Shown piece by piece: positions 7,668 through 9,539 of a DNA stretch of 9,539 nucleotides. This DNA comes from Cytophagales bacterium. Its GTDB lineage: Bacteria; Bacteroidota; Bacteroidia; Cytophagales; Cyclobacteriaceae. The position numbers and the translations under genes were made by a program. Location: the NCBI GenBank assembly GCA_029262955.1, contig JAJCYL010000702.1, forward strand, positions 1-9,539, read 5' to 3'. A model generated the notes under the pieces. It did no database searches and was not told the DNA's origin. It saw only the letters and a program-made list of their open reading frames with translations. Every line of letters starts with the position of its first letter. Within the stretch, counting starts at the first letter, position 1.

Positions 7668-9236
7668 TTATTCTACAGATAACACCCATGTTTTTTCAAA
7701 ACCATTTCTACCCCTGAGTCTTTGCGCATCAGCCATTGCGGCTTTAAGGTCGTCAACTTGATTTACTACCACGTAGTAATATCCGGTGGCAGTAACATAG
7801 CCAACCTTAATATCATGGAATCCTCGTTCAAAGAGGAGGTCGCTAAAGTCCTCGGCATGATTGAATTCTCTAAACGCTCCATTGATGACATAATTGCCCG
7901 GTCTCAATTCGAGAAGGTGGCTACCGCTCCGTACTCGCAATGGTTGATCTGATTTTGACAATTGATCCGGGGTCCTTCGATCATCAGTGAGGGTCTGATC
8001 GATAGGGTTATCGGTACCTGGCACGGTCTGACCCCCGGTAGGAGGAGTAATTTCTTGCTGATTGGTATCAACCGGCTGATCAGCGATATTAGTATTTAAT
8101 CCTTCATTCCCTCCTACTGGAGTAGTCACAGCATTTTGATCAGCTTGTCCGGCATCAGTCACCGGATCTGTTTGTTCAGCTGTTTCGTCAGGCTCATCGG
8201 GTGTATTATTAGTCCGAAGCAAGGAGTTTTCTTCAGGATCTTCATCTAAACCCTCCAGTGCGGCCAATCTACGTTCATCAGCTTCAGCCTTTCTTTCTTC
8301 AGCGGTTTTTCTATGCCTCTTTATAAATGATGATACATGTTCCACATGGTCTTTCTTTGAACCCAAATGAAAGCCGATATGAATTTCATGCGTATTCCCG
8401 GTAAAGCTATTGACTTTGGAATCACCCAGTTCAAATGCATAACCGATGGCCAACTTTTCTTTGACTTTGATTCCAAATAGTCCCACCAAACCTGCATCTT
8501 GTCTATAGGAGGCACCAAACCATAAATGGTGAAGCACGTGAATAATATTTGCGATTTCGAACTGATCTGCGTTTTGACTTGAATACCTATAAAGTATGTG
8601 CGGTTCCCAAACGAAATCATCATTTAAGAATCCCACGTGATAATTGGTTTTAAGAAATATATTATCTGTTGGTTTGAAATCAATTGGAGCGAAGGAATCT
8701 CTGGTGATAACATTGCCTCGAAAGAGACTGGGTAGGGATACACCAAAGTTAAAATTGCCAGAGTGAAAAGTCAGTCCAAAATCACCCAATGCGTAGAATC
8801 CATTATCAACCAGATTAGAAAATGCAGGATCGGATGGATTGTCAATTTTATCTAAATCCAAACTGTTCGATCCGGCACCCAATGACAATCCAAACCGCAG
8901 CCAATGCTTACGGTCAAAATTAGCTAAGTAACTGACTGTTCCTTTTGCACCGGATGATGTAAGGGCACTTTGGTTTTCATTGAAGACAAAAGCGCCTACT
9001 CCAATACCTCCTTTAAGTGGCGTATGAAAGGTGATGTGGCTAATGGTAGGTGCTCCGTCCAGACCTGTCCATTGCTGCCTATACATTGCTGAGATCACCG
9101 TATGTCCATCAATACCTGCATAGGCAGGATTGTAGATGTAGGGATTCATGAAAAACTGACTGTAAACGGGAGGTTCTTGTGCTCGTGCCGAAAAATGAAA
9201 CGCATAAAAAACTATCCAGAATAGATATTTCCTCAT
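7668..9236 (-). CDS. PorP/SprF-family type IX secretion outer-membrane protein with C-terminal SPOR-like extension
   Basis: The protein has 522 residues; a plain PorP/SprF protein is about 300. Residues 1-19 are a signal peptide (cleavage near ARA|Q). The mature N terminus carries YSQFFMNPYIYNPAYAG, the family hallmark, and residues up to about 292 alternate like an outer-membrane beta-barrel, ending in HEIHIGFHLG. Residues about 305-330 form a charged, probably helical segment (KTAEERKAEADERR). Residues 331-432 are a Pro/Thr/Asp/Gln/Asn-rich, probably disordered linker. Residues about 445-522 match the SPOR pattern (NYVINGAF, a helix, GYYYVVV, a helix, TWVLSVE). PorP/SprF proteins help secrete or attach T9SS cargo with type B sorting domains, and the next gene, 4 bases downstream, encodes such a cargo. 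SPOR domains bind peptidoglycan glycan strands lacking stem peptides, so a cell-wall anchor is likely but inferred. The start at 9236 fits the signal peptide. Confidence 0.92.
   Translation of the reverse strand: MRKYLFWIVFYAFHFSARAQEPPVYSQFFMNPYIYNPAYAGIDGHTVISAMYRQQWTGLDGAPTISHITFHTPLKGGIGVGAFVFNENQSALTSSGAKGTVSYLANFDRKHWLRFGLSLGAGSNSLDLDKIDNPSDPAFSNLVDNGFYALGDFGLTFHSGNFNFGVSLPSLFRGNVITRDSFAPIDFKPTDNIFLKTNYHVGFLNDDFVWEPHILYRYSSQNADQFEIANIIHVLHHLWFGASYRQDAGLVGLFGIKVKEKLAIGYAFELGDSKVNSFTGNTHEIHIGFHLGSKKDHVEHVSSFIKRHRKTAEERKAEADERRLAALEGLDEDPEENSLLRTNNTPDEPDETAEQTDPVTDAGQADQNAVTTPVGGNEGLNTNIADQPVDTNQQEITPPTGGQTVPGTDNPIDQTLTDDRRTPDQLSKSDQPLRVRSGSHLLELRPGNYVINGAFREFNHAEDFSDLLFERGFHDIKVGYVTATGYYYVVVNQVDDLKAAMADAQRLRGRNGFEKTWVLSVE
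7671..7904 (-). other. SPOR-like (sporulation-related repeat) domain at the C terminus of the PorP/SprF protein
   Basis: Residues 445-522 show the SPOR order of elements: strand NYVINGAFREF, helix HAEDFSDLLFERGF, strand IKVGYVTATGYYYVVVN, helix DDLKAAMADAQRLR, and a last strand TWVLSVE. The length of about 75 residues fits the family. SPOR domains of other bacteria bind denuded peptidoglycan. A long low-complexity linker separates it from the barrel, enough to reach the cell wall from the outer membrane. Confidence 0.75.
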
Positions 9237-9504
9237 TATGTGCTATTTACCTGTCGATATTAATATGTCATCACGTTAGGTCATAGTCTTCGTAGGCAAT
9301 CTGGTATGGTTTTTAAAAAATGTATCAGCGCAGGTGTATTTAAAACTTAATTCTTAACGTTATTACTCAAATTTCTCAATATTCTTGGAAATTGACAAAA
9401 TAAAGACTGAAATAACGCTTAAATTCTGGGAATTATATAATTTTTAGCCATTATTAATCAGATTTGCACTTTAATTGGTATAATTAAGAATATTTTAAGA
9501 CTAC
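9237..9504. promoter_or_regulatory. Divergent intergenic region between the PorP/SprF operon and a plus-strand gene
   Basis: This AT-rich stretch of 268 bases separates the minus-strand start at 9236 from the probable plus-strand start at 9505, so it should contain promoters in both directions. A TATAAT hexamer sits at 9479-9484, about 20 bases before the plus-strand ATG, but no well-spaced upstream element accompanies it. For the minus strand I see no match to the Bacteroidota TTG/TAnnTTTG pair. No tRNA, hairpin terminator or small gene is evident here. Confidence 0.45.
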
Positions 9505-9539
9505 ATGTCCCTTAAGAAATTACTTTTATCCATTTTTCT
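9505..9539 (+). CDS. Start of a divergent gene with a signal-peptide-like N terminus (cut by window edge)
   Basis: ATG at 9505 opens a frame reading MSLKKLLLSIF before the window ends. Two lysines followed by a hydrophobic run are typical of a Sec signal peptide or lipoprotein signal, so an exported protein is likely. It faces away from the PorP/SprF operon. Only 11 complete codons are visible, so neither the product nor even the reality of the gene can be settled here. Confidence 0.5.
   Translation, partial: MSLKKLLLSIF

Noticed and set aside
8321..8623. A 100-codon minus-strand open frame inside the PorP/SprF gene
   Set aside because: It is out of frame with the clear PorP/SprF barrel sequence and has no independent support.
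9350..9491. Inverted pair ATTCTTAA (9350-9357) and TTAAGAAT (9484-9491)
   Set aside because: Only 8 bp, AT-rich and 126 bases apart, so a chance match is likely.

Overview
The window looks like a chromosomal segment from a member of the Bacteroidota, probably a Cytophagales-like gliding or surface-colonising bacterium. The grounds are a PorP/SprF-family outer-membrane protein, a gliding-motility-associated (type B) C-terminal sorting domain, large FG-GAP/Ig-like secreted proteins, AT-rich intergenic DNA and starts without clear Shine-Dalgarno sequences. The order-level assignment is inference; the phylum is well supported.

Layout. Three large genes lie on the minus strand, so transcription runs from high to low coordinates. 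First is a 522-residue PorP/SprF-type protein (7668-9236) with an unusual C-terminal extension: a charged helix, a long Pro/Thr/Asp/Gln-rich linker and a SPOR-like domain. Four bases later comes a 1109-residue secreted protein (4334-7663): signal peptide, IPT/TIG-like domain, seven regularly spaced FG-GAP/VCBS repeats (probably a seven-bladed propeller), about six Ig/PKD-like domains with regular cysteine pairs, and a C-terminal FSPNGDG-type T9SS sorting domain. A 245-base gap with a perfect 12-bp hairpin follows. Then a very large open frame runs from a clear signal peptide at 4088 off the left edge of the window, giving at least 1362 residues: a second FG-GAP protein followed by SprB-like modules. 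At the right edge a divergent plus-strand gene probably starts at 9505, with only 11 full codons visible.

How the genes fit together. In the type IX secretion system, proteins with type B C-terminal domains depend on a partner of the PorP/SprF family for export or surface attachment, as SprB depends on SprF. The first two genes look like such a dedicated pair in one operon. The third gene is the same kind of giant surface protein, and its own sorting domain would lie outside the window. The most notable points are the PorP-SPOR fusion, which suggests a direct link from the outer-membrane secretion component to peptidoglycan, and the large protein's two divergent jelly-roll-like domains, which appear inserted at the same place inside two SprB-like modules while the module between them is uninterrupted. 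No RNA genes, mobile elements or CRISPR arrays were seen.
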